A DNA stretch of 64,000 nucleotides, from NCBI GenBank assembly GCA_947165505.1, contig CAMVAT010000012.1, positions 24,129 to 88,128 on the forward strand. Direction: 5' to 3'. The position numbers and the translations under genes were made by a program. Numbering within the stretch: the stretch's first letter is position 1; the number at the start of each line of letters is the position of its first letter. This document shows, piece after piece, positions 18,601 to 26,165 of this stretch. Under the pieces are notes generated by a model. The model was given only the letters and a program-made list of their open reading frames with translations, was not told the origin of the DNA and searched no databases. This DNA is from an uncultured Prevotellaceae bacterium (GTDB lineage Bacteria > Bacteroidota > Bacteroidia > Bacteroidales > Bacteroidaceae).

Positions 18601-19253
18601 TCGTCTTGACTACCCTCATTGATGATGCCGCCAGCACCGATATTATACAGGTAATTCAAATATTGGGCGGTGTCGGGCTCTAAGTCGAGTTGAGAGTCTA
18701 TCTCACGCAGTGCTGCTATAGACTGTTCTTCCAACCCCACATAATAATAATAGGTGGAAGTGACGATATAAAACTCAGAGAGTCCGTACAGAAAACGCTT
18801 TTGCAGATGGGCTGTCAATTCGTCGTAGCCTTCGTGAATGCGTTTGATTTTATCGATGGCACTTTCTTTGTAAGTATAAAAGTCTTTGTTCTTAGACTCT
18901 CTCTGGCAGAGACGCATATATTGGACATCGGCGATAAGCAGTTCCACCTGATTGTCGGTGATGCGAACCAACGAGTCTAATTGGCTGTAGGCCGTAGGAT
19001 ATTGCATTTTGGCAATGCTGACAAAAGCCTTATGATTGAGCGCCTCAGCCTTTCCGCCGTCGTATGAGCCTGAGAGTGCCATGGCCTCAGCCGCATAATA
19101 GGCGACGGAATCTAAATTACGGTAATGATAAGTGTATGCTACACCATTCAGTTTGTCAACCGTCACTTGTTGACGGTGATGGCAAGCCGACAAGAAAAGC
19201 ACTACGCATAAAAGAAGTGCTTGTAGAAAGCTATATGGTTTAGCAAACGTCAT
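15675..19253 (-). CDS. Large composite sensor kinase: lipoprotein/TPR sensor, HATPase, second periplasmic module, second kinase-like module
   Basis: A 1192-residue protein with two sensor-kinase-like halves. First half: lipoprotein signal (VLFLSAC, Cys24), TPR-like helices to about residue 390, membrane helix 399-421, coiled coil, a weak dimerisation region with H500 (RMLHEIDKL), and a full HATPase with N-box DNARKFT near 601, DDGIGM near 631 and GHGFGL near 671. Second half: membrane helix or internal signal near 714-734, periplasmic segment, membrane helix 874-898, then an H-box-like LKHETMYYPSRI with H1004 and a C-terminal domain without intact N and G boxes. This fits the Bacteroidetes DUF5112/DUF5113 kinase group as I remember it. 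The response regulator follows 21 bases on. Expected role: periplasmic sensing and phosphotransfer. Which His is used, and whether the ATPase of one half serves the other, is open. Confidence 0.8.
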   Translation of the reverse strand: MTFAKPYSFLQALLLCVVLFLSACHHRQQVTVDKLNGVAYTYHYRNLDSVAYYAAEAMALSGSYDGGKAEALNHKAFVSIAKMQYPTAYSQLDSLVRITDNQVELLIADVQYMRLCQRESKNKDFYTYKESAIDKIKRIHEGYDELTAHLQKRFLYGLSEFYIVTSTYYYYVGLEEQSIAALREIDSQLDLEPDTAQYLNYLYNIGAGGIINEGSQDEINQAEFDYLMKCYTLSLQGNYPFWTANALQAISEHLMSDPTRLIASNPLPMSYLNRDQMPDSLMAGYLAQRSLDLFSAFGDVYQVAGAYRTLAQCYWGINDYQSSLLCLQEALSRDTLIQQAPDLVASIHEQLSVVYSAMNDKMNSDVNRNYYLDKQEQTRQDRYLESRADQLNQAVSQTNMMIIAVIIVIGVTILSIVAFILLRRKKGRGHILEELARPLEKWKRDNEHAFSALDEQLEEVAEQQSVAALHVKKNKKENLEQRAKISLVNSITPFIDRMLHEIDKLVANADTVEEREKRLEYVGELTDKINEYNDVLTQWIQLRQGEIKLHIESFPLQKLFDIIEKGRMSFALKDIQLTVAATDDVVKADRILTLFMINTMADNARKFTRPGGEVRVFSTSTSQYVEVSVQDDGIGMEQDVADHLFDVNKPITAEKQDTLPNQPRGQERGHGFGLLNCKGIIEKYKKISSIFSVCDIGVESRPGKGSRFYFRLPKGIARLLIAGVMLMSGSTLLAQPHEQQTDADLVVSDHYADSAYASNVNGDYVSTLRFADTIRTRLNAYYRRIKPEGTDTLLASGATSVIQPEVVWLHEHIPVDYDIILSMRNESAVAALALHEWAIYRYNNKVYTQLFKEMSADHTLEDYCRVMQSSKASKDVAVIILVLFLILIVVAYYLLYYRHLVYYRFCLEKVKGINDILLTETSDEEKLEHISQVLRSGSGDSLPQNLQNIVSQIQSALRKSADMKKNRMTDIHIAEDELHRAVYEHEKLYICNSVLDNCLSTLKHETMYYPSRIQMLIANPQRNMDMIQEMAHYYKELYAMLSTQAMRQLDSIKLVCKPVSLSSVGRDVVNESNYDSVLMCDADMLAYLFEILRKENNGHQVVIKTIHPSKDQRYADILLRLEACTMSESECQTLFFPSSQRLPFLLCRQIVRDIGETTNARGCGIRAEKSTSGTGTDIHLILALAHLRTTEK

Positions 19254-19261
19254 TTATTCGT

Positions 19262-19315
19262 TAAAACAAAATCCAGTCTCCCCCCGATTCTGAATGAACA
19301 CGAGAAGAGACTGGA
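19262..19315 (-). terminator. Hairpin terminator after kdgK-eda
   Basis: Reverse-strand stem TCCAGTCTC / GAGACTGGA (19307-19315 with 19272-19280) with a 26-base loop, followed by TTTTGTTTT. It lies between eda and the sensor kinase gene, which points to partial or full separation of the two units. Confidence 0.65.
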
Positions 19316-19328
19316 CCACAGATGTTGA

Positions 19329-20000
19329 TTATCCGCGTGCAGCGGCAATATAGCCTAATGCCTCTGCACATTTGTCGGAGATGGCTTTCCAGTCTTTGGC
19401 TGCCACGACCTCTTTGGGGAAGAGTTTCGACCCCATACCCACGCAGAGCACGCCAGCCTTGATCCAGGTCTCCAGATTCTCCTTCTCGGGAGCCACGCCG
19501 CCAGTGACCATGATATTTGACCATCTCAGCGGTGCCATCACATTTTTCACAAACGAGGGACCACCAACATTGCCAGCGGGGAACACCTTGGTGACGTCGC
19601 ATCCCATCGCCTGCGCGTTGTTGATTTCGCTCACCGAGCCACAGCCGGGGCTGTAAGGAACCAGCCGGCGGTTGCATATCTCGCAGATGGCAGGGTTGAA
19701 GTTAGGACCAACGATGAAGTTGGCACCCAACTGCAGATAGAGGGCAGCCGTAGCCGGGTCAACCACAGTGCCGACACCCATGATCATCTCAGGGCAATTT
19801 TTCTCCACCCATTTGTTCACCTCGGCAAACACCTCATGGGCATAATCGCCACGGTTGGTAAACTCAAACACGCGCACGCCGCCGTCATAACAAGCCTTGA
19901 TCACATTCTTAGCCACTTCCGCGTCTTGATGATAGAACACGGGCACCATACCGGTCTCACGCATTGCCGTGATAACCTGAACTTTATTAAATCTTGCCAT
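19329..20000 (-). CDS. eda: 2-keto-3-deoxy-6-phosphogluconate (KDPG) aldolase
   Basis: Cleaves KDPG to pyruvate and glyceraldehyde 3-phosphate, the last step of hexuronate breakdown. 223 residues from [20 protein letters not shown]; an ATG 45 bases upstream would overlap kdgK and adds unrelated sequence. Class I aldolase landmarks: the glutamate in [29 protein letters not shown], and the Schiff-base lysine in [12 protein letters not shown]. Starts 16 bases after kdgK. A bifunctional KHG/KDPG activity is possible. Confidence 0.94.
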   Translation of the reverse strand: MARFNKVQVITAMRETGMVPVFYHQDAEVAKNVIKACYDGGVRVFEFTNRGDYAHEVFAEVNKWVEKNCPEMIMGVGTVVDPATAALYLQLGANFIVGPNFNPAICEICNRRLVPYSPGCGSVSEINNAQAMGCDVTKVFPAGNVGGPSFVKNVMAPLRWSNIMVTGGVAPEKENLETWIKAGVLCVGMGSKLFPKEVVAAKDWKAISDKCAEALGYIAAARG

Positions 20001-20016
20001 AATCGTCTTGATGATA

Positions 20017-21042
20017 TTAACGTTGTACACGGCCGGAAGCGTCACCGCCAGCCAGATTCTCTACTTCCTCGCGCGATACAAGATTGAAGTCGCCGGGAAT
20101 CGTGTGCTTCAAAGCTGATGCCGCCACAGCGTATTCCAAAGCCTTGCCTTGATTGTCAGGATAGGTCAATAATCCGTGAATCAAACCGCCCGAGAACGAG
20201 TCGCCGCCACCTACGCGGTCAATAATCGGCATGATGTCATAGCGCTTGCTCTGATAGAATTCCTTGCCATTATAAATGAGAGCTTTCCAGCCATTATGAG
20301 TGGCAGAGAACGATTCGCGGAGCGTGCTGACCACATATTTAAAGCCAAAGGTCTCCATCATGCCCTTGAAGATACCATAGTATCCCTCGGCATCGGTTTT
20401 TCCGCCTTCCACATCGGCTTCAGGTTTGAAGCCCAGGCAGAGCTGTGCGTCTTCCTCATTGCCGATACACACATCGACATATTTCATCAGCGGTTTCATG
20501 ATGCTCTGTGCTTTCTCTGAGGTCCACAGCTTCTTGCGGAAATTCAGGTCGCAACTGACGGTCACGCCATGCCGCTTGGCAGCTTCGCATGCCAGACGTG
20601 TCAACTCTGCGGCCTTGTCGCTGATAGCCGGGGTGATGCCACTCCAATGGAACCACTGAGCGCCATCCATGATTTTGTCGAAGTCGAAGTCTTCCGGGTC
20701 AGCCTCAGCTATTGAACTGCCGGCACGGTCGTAGATCACTTTCGAGGGACGCATCGACGCGCCAGTCTCTAAATAATAAATACCTACGCGGTTGCCTCCA
20801 CGAGCAATAAACTGTGTGTTGACTCCGTATTTGCGAAGTGCGTTCACGGCACACTGGCCGATTTCGTGTTTGGGCAGTTTCGTCACGAAGTATGCCTCGT
20901 GTCCATAGTTGGCCACGCTCACAGCGACATTGGCCTCGCCACCGCCATACACGACATCAAAGAACTCACTCTGCACGAACCTCTTCTGTCCGGGCGAAGA
21001 TAGGCGAAGCATGATTTCGCCTAATGTTACAACTTTTGCCAT
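20017..21042 (-). CDS. kdgK: 2-keto-3-deoxygluconate kinase (PfkB/ribokinase family)
   Basis: Phosphorylates 2-keto-3-deoxygluconate to KDPG. 341 residues with the PfkB N-terminal signature region ([18 protein letters not shown]) and the C-terminal signature [13 protein letters not shown] holding the catalytic Asp and anion hole. Paired with eda and divergent from the LacI-type regulator and uxaA, so the pathway assignment is well supported by context. Its leader contains an imperfect palindrome that may be the operator. Confidence 0.93.
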   Translation of the reverse strand: MAKVVTLGEIMLRLSSPGQKRFVQSEFFDVVYGGGEANVAVSVANYGHEAYFVTKLPKHEIGQCAVNALRKYGVNTQFIARGGNRVGIYYLETGASMRPSKVIYDRAGSSIAEADPEDFDFDKIMDGAQWFHWSGITPAISDKAAELTRLACEAAKRHGVTVSCDLNFRKKLWTSEKAQSIMKPLMKYVDVCIGNEEDAQLCLGFKPEADVEGGKTDAEGYYGIFKGMMETFGFKYVVSTLRESFSATHNGWKALIYNGKEFYQSKRYDIMPIIDRVGGGDSFSGGLIHGLLTYPDNQGKALEYAVAASALKHTIPGDFNLVSREEVENLAGGDASGRVQR

Positions 21043-21069
21043 TTTTTTGTTTTGTCTTTAAAAGTTTTT

Positions 21070-21087
21070 AAATGGAATGTTTCATTT
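21070..21087. promoter_or_regulatory. Candidate LacI-family operator
   Basis: Imperfect 18-bp palindrome AAATGGAATGTTTCATTT (half-site AAATGrAA) just downstream of the kdgK -7 box at 21095-21102 (reverse strand TATTTTTG) and upstream of the regulator gene. A related CATTTTTGATG lies near 21145-21156. The location suits repression of kdgK-eda by the neighbouring regulator. Confidence 0.4.
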
Positions 21088-21094
21088 TACGGTA

Positions 21095-21102
21095 CAAAAA
21101 TA
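21095..21102 (-). promoter_or_regulatory. -7 element for kdgK-eda
   Basis: Reverse strand TATTTTTG, 52 bases before the kdgK start. No clear -33 motif. Confidence 0.5.
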
Positions 21103-21197
21103 GTAAATATTTCCCGAAAAAAGAAAGAAATCAGGAAAAAATATCATTTTTGATGAAATATTCTTGCTGTGTCTTCGCACAATTCAATAAATCTTGT

Positions 21198-21205
21198 TAT
21201 TTTTG
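21198..21205 (+). promoter_or_regulatory. -7 element for the LacI-type regulator gene
   Basis: TATTTTTG followed by CAC, 31 bases before the ATG at 21237. It also supports the start choice, since an upstream in-frame ATG at 21072 would precede the promoter. Confidence 0.55.
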
Positions 21206-21236
21206 CACTGATTTAAGCGACTCGGTACTATTTACG

Positions 21237-22304
21237 ATGAATCAAAAAATAAGAATCAAGGACATTGCATTGCGGGCAGGAGTGTCCGTCGGAACGGTTG
21301 ACCGTGTACTGCACAACAGGCCCAACATCTCGAAGTCGGCACGTGAAAAAGTGGAGAAAGCACTTCAGGAGATGAACTATCAACCCAATATGTATGCCAG
21401 TGCATTAGCGTATAACCGTTCATATACGTTTTATTGCATGATGCCCAAGCATGCCTCTGAAGCCTATTGGGAAGAGATAGAAGAGGGAGCGATGCGAGCA
21501 TGCGAAGCCCGTCGCGACTTTCACATCGACGTCAAGTTCATGTACTATACCAGGCTTGACGACAGAACATTTGTGTCGGCATATAAGAAATGCCTTGAGC
21601 TGTCGCCCGACGGGGTGGTGATCGTGCCATCCAAATTGGAAATCACACGCGATTTCACCAATATCCTACATGAGCGTAACATCCCCTTCGTGCTGCTCGA
21701 CTCTTACATGCCTGATTTGCGTCCGCTGACGTTCTACGGTCAGGACTCACTCAGCAGCGGTTACTTTGCCGCCAAGATGCTGATGCTGCTGGCCGCCAAC
21801 GAGACCGAGTTGATGTTGATGAAACTGACCCGCGAAGGCAGGGTGGCCAGCAAACAGCAAGACAACCGGGAGGTGGGATTCAAGCACTACATGAGCGACC
21901 ATTTCCCTGATGTAAAGATACACGAAGTGCACTTGCCCTTAGAAGATGACGAGAAATCGACATACGATGACATCTTGGAGCAATTCTTCTCATCACACCC
22001 TCATGTGCACCATTGCATCACGTTTTGCTCCAGAGCCCATATCGTTGGCGATTTCTTGTTGCGCACCAACCGGAGGCACATCCAGATTATGGGATACGAT
22101 ATGGTTCAGAAAAATGCCAGATGTCTGAGAGAGGGAAGCATCTCATTCCTCATCGCCCAGCACGCATACATGCAAGGTTATTATTGCATCGAGGCCTTAT
22201 TCCGCGCCATTGTGCTCAAAGCACAGGTGCCCCCTGTCAACTATATGCCCATAGAGATCCTGACACTGGAGAATGTGGATTTTTATCAGCGAACTATGAT
22301 ATAA
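21237..22304 (+). CDS. LacI-family transcriptional regulator of uronate genes
   Basis: A 355-residue regulator starting MNQKIRIKDIALRAGVSVGT. Residues 1-50 are the LacI helix-turn-helix and hinge region (VDRVLHNRPNISKSAREKVE). The rest is a periplasmic-binding-protein-like ligand domain (GVVIVPSKLEITRDFTNIL; FVLLDSYMPDLRPLTFYGQD; QIMGYDMVQKNARCLREGSI). An earlier in-frame ATG at 21072 adds 55 non-family residues and precedes the -7 box, so it was rejected. It sits between kdgK-eda and uxaA, so its ligand is probably a hexuronate catabolite such as 2-keto-3-deoxygluconate (inference). Confidence 0.88.
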   Translation: MNQKIRIKDIALRAGVSVGTVDRVLHNRPNISKSAREKVEKALQEMNYQPNMYASALAYNRSYTFYCMMPKHASEAYWEEIEEGAMRACEARRDFHIDVKFMYYTRLDDRTFVSAYKKCLELSPDGVVIVPSKLEITRDFTNILHERNIPFVLLDSYMPDLRPLTFYGQDSLSSGYFAAKMLMLLAANETELMLMKLTREGRVASKQQDNREVGFKHYMSDHFPDVKIHEVHLPLEDDEKSTYDDILEQFFSSHPHVHHCITFCSRAHIVGDFLLRTNRRHIQIMGYDMVQKNARCLREGSISFLIAQHAYMQGYYCIEALFRAIVLKAQVPPVNYMPIEILTLENVDFYQRTMI

Positions 22305-22319
22305 AACTTAATTTACACT

Positions 22320-23816
22320 ATGAACAAATCAGCTTTTATCAAAATCAACCCCGCAGACTCGGTTGTAGTATGCCTTCGTGAATTAAAGAAAGGCGAGGTT
22401 ATCGACGTGGATGGAAAGTCCATCGAAGTGCTGCAGGACACCCCTGCCGGACATAAGGTTCTCATTACCGACAAAGCACAGGGAGATGACATTATTAAAT
22501 ATGGCTACCCCATCGGTCATGCCAAGGAGAATCTGCAGGCTGGCGCATGGGTCAATGAGAACAACCTGAAGACCAACCTCTCCGGCACCCTGACTTACGA
22601 ATATCACCCCGTGGATGAAAAACTGTCGATTGCGAATGAAAACCGCACCTTCATGGGCTACCAGCGGAAAAACGGCGAGGTGGGCATCAGAAATGAGATA
22701 TGGATCGTGCCGACGGTGGGATGCGTCAATGGTATAGCCGAGCGATTGGCTCAACAGTTGCGCGAAGAGACGAAGTGCGAAGGCATTGACGCCGTTTTCG
22801 CATGGCATCATAATTATGGCTGCTCACAGTTGAGCGGCGACCACGAAAACACCCGTAAAGTGCTGCGCGATATCGTCTTGCATCCCAATGCTGGTGCGGT
22901 ATTGGTGCTCGGTCTGGGATGTGAGAACAACCAGCCCGATGATTTCATGAAGATGCTGGGCGACTACGATACCGATAGGATCAAACTGCTCGTTACACAG
23001 AAAGTGGACGGCGATGAAGTGGAGGCCGGCATGGAAATCCTGCGCGGGTTGTATCAGATTGCCAAAGAAGACCGGCGCACCCCCTGCCCGTTGAACGAAT
23101 TGCGCGTCGGCTTGAAATGCGGTGGCAGCGACGGATTCAGCGGCATCACAGCCAACCCGCTGGTGGGTGAGTTCTCCGACTACCTGGTGGCACAAGGCGG
23201 CACATCCGTATTGACAGAGGTGCCGGAAATGTTTGGAGCCGAAACGATTTTGATGAACCGTTGCGAGACACCAGAGTTGTTTGAGCAGACCGTCCATCTG
23301 ATCAACGACTTCAAGGAATATTTCCTGAGCCATGGCGAACCTGTAGGCGAGAACCCCTCACCGGGAAATAAAGCCGGTGGCATATCCACCCTTGAAGACA
23401 AGGCCCTTGGCTGTACACAGAAGTGCGGCCGCGCCCCTGTCAGCGGTGTGATGATGTATGGCGACCGTTTACAGCATAAGGGCTTGAACCTGCTTTCCGC
23501 ACCTGGCAACGACTTGGTGGCAGCCACAGCCCTGGCTGCGTCGGGCTGTCAGATTGTTTTGTTTACTACGGGTCGCGGCACACCCTTTGGCACGTTTATA
23601 CCGACCATGAAGATCTCCACCAACAGCAGTCTGTATGGCAGAAAATCCAATTGGATAGACTTCAATGCCGGCGAATTGGTTGAAGGGGTGTCTATGAGCG
23701 ACTTGCTCCGCCGTTTCATTGATAAGATCGTAGCTGTTGCCAGTGGCGAACAGACACGCAATGAGGTGAACGGCTACCGGGAAATCTCCATCTTTAAGAA
23801 CGGGGTGACCCTGTAG
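22320..23816 (+). CDS. uxaA: Altronate dehydratase
   Basis: Dehydrates D-altronate to 2-keto-3-deoxygluconate, the substrate of the nearby KdgK. 498 residues. The N-terminal SAF-like domain covers about 1-100. The long C-terminal dehydratase domain has GYQRKNGEVGIRNEIWIVPT, HNYGCSQLSGDHENTRKVL, ECGG-type LKCGGSDGFSGITANPLVG and GRAPVSGVMMYGD, with conserved cysteines expected to hold the metal or cluster. 15 bases after the regulator gene. UxaB and UxaC are not in this window. Confidence 0.94.
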   Translation: MNKSAFIKINPADSVVVCLRELKKGEVIDVDGKSIEVLQDTPAGHKVLITDKAQGDDIIKYGYPIGHAKENLQAGAWVNENNLKTNLSGTLTYEYHPVDEKLSIANENRTFMGYQRKNGEVGIRNEIWIVPTVGCVNGIAERLAQQLREETKCEGIDAVFAWHHNYGCSQLSGDHENTRKVLRDIVLHPNAGAVLVLGLGCENNQPDDFMKMLGDYDTDRIKLLVTQKVDGDEVEAGMEILRGLYQIAKEDRRTPCPLNELRVGLKCGGSDGFSGITANPLVGEFSDYLVAQGGTSVLTEVPEMFGAETILMNRCETPELFEQTVHLINDFKEYFLSHGEPVGENPSPGNKAGGISTLEDKALGCTQKCGRAPVSGVMMYGDRLQHKGLNLLSAPGNDLVAATALAASGCQIVLFTTGRGTPFGTFIPTMKISTNSSLYGRKSNWIDFNAGELVEGVSMSDLLRRFIDKIVAVASGEQTRNEVNGYREISIFKNGVTL

Positions 23817-23832
23817 GTTCATGCGACCGATA

Positions 23833-23863
23833 TGGAGAGGGGCAACCCTCTCCACATTATTTT
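23833..23863 (+). terminator. Hairpin after uxaA
   Basis: Perfect 9-bp stem TGGAGAGGG / CCCTCTCCA with a GCAA tetraloop (23833-23841 with 23846-23854), followed by ATTATTTTAT. The T-tract is interrupted, so it may attenuate rather than stop transcription into the antiporter gene. Confidence 0.6.
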
Positions 23864-23900
23864 ATAAGAATCACTTCATTTTTTACGTCAATCATCTATT

Positions 23901-25184
23901 TTGAGCAACAAGAAAGGTTTATTTGCCCTCAGCCCTTTGTTTGTCTTCGCTGTCTTTTACTTGGTATCATCCATCGCTGCGAACGACTTTTACAAGGTGC
24001 CTCTGACTGTCGCGTTCATGTTTGCCAGCATCTATGCGATAGCCATTTCGGGCGGTTTCCCTCTGGCCAAGCGCGTGGCCATGTATAGCAAGGGCGCCGG
24101 CACAGACAACCTCATCTTGATGTTATGGATATTCGTCATGGCCGGCTCTTTCGCCCAGGCGGCAAAAGATATCGGATGCGTTGACGCGACGGTTAACACC
24201 ATACTCCATGCCTTGCCCGACGGGATGATACTGCCGGGGCTGTTCCTTGCTTCGTGTGTCATCTCTCTGTCTGTCGGCACCAGCGTAGGCACCATTGTGG
24301 CGCTCACCCCTATTGCTGTCGGCATAGCCGGCTCTACGGGCGGCGAAGTTCCGTTGTTTGCCGCAGTGGTGATTGGCGGCTCTTTCTTTGGCGATAATTT
24401 ATCATTCATCTCTGACACCACGATTGCTGCCACGTCAACACAGGGTTGCAATATGAGAGACAAATTCAGGGTCAACTATAAGATAGTCACTCCCATCGCC
24501 TTCGTTGTATTAGTGCTTTATGCCTTCATGGGGTCCGACATACAAGCTCCGGCCGACATCCCCCCCATCGACATTGTCAAGTTCATCCCCTATCTGCTGG
24601 TCTTGATTACCGCTCTGATGGGCATGAATGTGATGGCAGTGCTGACGATCGGCATCCTCGCAACGGGTGTGATAGGATTCTTGACGGGTGCCATGGATTT
24701 TTATGTCTGGTTGGGCTCGATGGGCAGTGGCATTACTTCTATGGGCGAATTGATTATCATCACCATGATGGCAGGTGGTCTGCTGGAGATGATCAAGGCG
24801 AATGGCGGCATCGACTATTTGATACAGAAGATGACCTCGCATGTCAATTCTAAGAGAGGCGCCGAACTGTCGGTATCCGCATTGGTATGCTTTGTCAATA
24901 TCTGTACCGCCAACAATACCGTAGCCATTCTGACCGTAGGTGGCATCGTAAAAGAGATAGGCGACCGTTACGGCCTTGACAACCGTAAATGCGCCAGCAT
25001 CTTAGATACCGCTTCATGCTGTATCCAAGGAATGCTGCCATACGGTGCGCAACTGCTCATGGCCGCAGGCCTGGCGGCGGTGAGTCCAGTCGAGTTTTTG
25101 CCTTACCTCTATTATCCCATGGGCATTGGCTTAGCCGTCATTTTGTCTGTTGTCTTTAGATACCCCAAAAGATATTCCACCTAA
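23901..25184 (+). CDS. NhaC-family Na+/H+ antiporter-like membrane protein, TTG start
   Basis: A 427-residue inner-membrane protein with about eleven helices and the NhaC-type core SVGTSVGTIVALTPIAVGIA and GGSFFGDNLSFISDTTIAAT near residues 130-180. The second half carries GELIIITMMAGGLLEMIKAN and CTANNTVAILTVGGIVKEIG. Reading back from SNKKGLFALSPLFVF there is no ATG before the frame ends, so TTG at 23901 is the best start. It follows uxaA and may exchange Na+ for H+ during uronate metabolism or carry an organic acid; the substrate is not certain. Confidence 0.85.
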   Translation: MSNKKGLFALSPLFVFAVFYLVSSIAANDFYKVPLTVAFMFASIYAIAISGGFPLAKRVAMYSKGAGTDNLILMLWIFVMAGSFAQAAKDIGCVDATVNTILHALPDGMILPGLFLASCVISLSVGTSVGTIVALTPIAVGIAGSTGGEVPLFAAVVIGGSFFGDNLSFISDTTIAATSTQGCNMRDKFRVNYKIVTPIAFVVLVLYAFMGSDIQAPADIPPIDIVKFIPYLLVLITALMGMNVMAVLTIGILATGVIGFLTGAMDFYVWLGSMGSGITSMGELIIITMMAGGLLEMIKANGGIDYLIQKMTSHVNSKRGAELSVSALVCFVNICTANNTVAILTVGGIVKEIGDRYGLDNRKCASILDTASCCIQGMLPYGAQLLMAAGLAAVSPVEFLPYLYYPMGIGLAVILSVVFRYPKRYST

Positions 25185-25194
25185 CACCCCTCTG

Positions 25195-26007
25195 ATGATG
25201 GACATAATACTATACACTTTCTTGCAGTTATTGCGTTCCGGCTCGTTCGGACTGCCAGCGCGAGTGCGCCCCCTCTCACACTATAAGTGGATGAAAATGA
25301 CCGAATTGACCCGTCTGCATGACGTGGCCGATTTCATCTGGAATGGAGTGCAGCGGCAGGCCGCCACTCCGACAATGAACATCCCTGACCAGCCACGCAA
25401 TGAGATAGCCAGATGGGCTGGTGCCGCACGTCCGTCGATGTCAGACCGTTATCCTCTCTCTTCCGCCACATTGCCTGGGAAAAGAGTGAACCAACGGCTG
25501 CAAGCAATCAAAAACGAGAGCCAATCAAAAGATGTAACACGTGAAACGTTACTGATTTTCTCGCTCTTGACTCATAATACCGAGCGTATGCTCAACACCG
25601 GGTTTCATCTGCGCGGTCTGATAGACCTCGGGGTGGCTTTGCGTGCCATTGGCGACAAGGTGGACTATGTGCTACTGGACAAATGGATAGACCAGACCGC
25701 CATGCGGCGTATGGCGCAACTTCAAGCCGGCATTCTTATCGACCTATTTGATTTTGAGGCCGACGAATTCCCGTTTATGCACAGAAAAGAAAAAAACGCC
25801 GGTCTGTTGGCTGTCAGGTGCATACCACATATCCAGGTGCTCAGCGGTCTGGGCGACGAGCAGGTGGAGGGGTATATGAATGACAACAAAAGACGTTTGT
25901 CAAAAGGCATTCATCGCATGGGCATCTATTTCCGTTACGCTCCGGCAGGCAGCATCAAAAGTATGCTCAACAGCATGGCCGACGGACTGTCTCAAATAGA
26001 AGAATAA
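25195..26007 (+). CDS. Conserved hypothetical protein
   Basis: A 270-residue, mostly helical soluble protein that I do not recognise with confidence. It begins MMDIILYTFLQLLRSGSFGL and contains a basic middle and the acidic stretch FDFEADEFPFMHRKEKNAG. Faint resemblance to the edges of uncharacterised nucleotidyltransferase-like proteins (LLRxGxxG, then a Trp-rich helix) was noted, but no GSxxD catalytic core is present. ATG codons at 25195 and 25198 follow the antiporter stop by 10 bases; an overlapping upstream start at 25150 is less likely. Probably co-transcribed with the antiporter. Confidence 0.6.
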   Translation: MMDIILYTFLQLLRSGSFGLPARVRPLSHYKWMKMTELTRLHDVADFIWNGVQRQAATPTMNIPDQPRNEIARWAGAARPSMSDRYPLSSATLPGKRVNQRLQAIKNESQSKDVTRETLLIFSLLTHNTERMLNTGFHLRGLIDLGVALRAIGDKVDYVLLDKWIDQTAMRRMAQLQAGILIDLFDFEADEFPFMHRKEKNAGLLAVRCIPHIQVLSGLGDEQVEGYMNDNKRRLSKGIHRMGIYFRYAPAGSIKSMLNSMADGLSQIEE

Positions 26008-26082
26008 TACGTGAAAAAAGATTAAATTATCACTTTTCATCTCAAATAGTTCATTTCATATCTGAAAATCCTTTTTTTTTCG

Positions 26083-26090
26083 TATCTTTG
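26083..26090 (+). promoter_or_regulatory. -7 element for the zinc-ribbon gene
   Basis: TATCTTTG followed by CA. Predicted transcription start near 26096, exactly where the 5' strand of the structured leader begins. Confidence 0.65.
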
Positions 26091-26096
26091 CATTCG

Positions 26097-26162
26097 ATTA
26101 AGCGGATGACTTGAACCAATGGGTGTCTTGCCATTCGCGTATCATCGCTTAATGGAGTTCAA
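26097..26162 (+). promoter_or_regulatory. Structured 5' leader with nested helices and possible pseudoknot or switch
   Basis: ATTAAGCG(G)ATGA at 26097-26109 pairs with TCATCGCTTAAT at 26142-26153 (12 bp, one bulged G). Inside it AATGG at 26118-26122 pairs with CCATT at 26131-26135. TTGAAC at 26111-26116 is complementary to GTTCAA at 26157-26162, which ends 3 bases before the ATG at 26166. The last pairing would be a pseudoknot or, since the connector is only 3 bases, an alternative fold that hides the translation start region. No known riboswitch class recognised. Confidence 0.5.
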
Positions 26163-26165
26163 AAA

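Noticed and set aside
25195..26007. Possible nucleotidyltransferase-like assignment for the unknown protein
   Set aside because: Only edge similarity; the catalytic GSxxD and acidic residues of that family are not seen.
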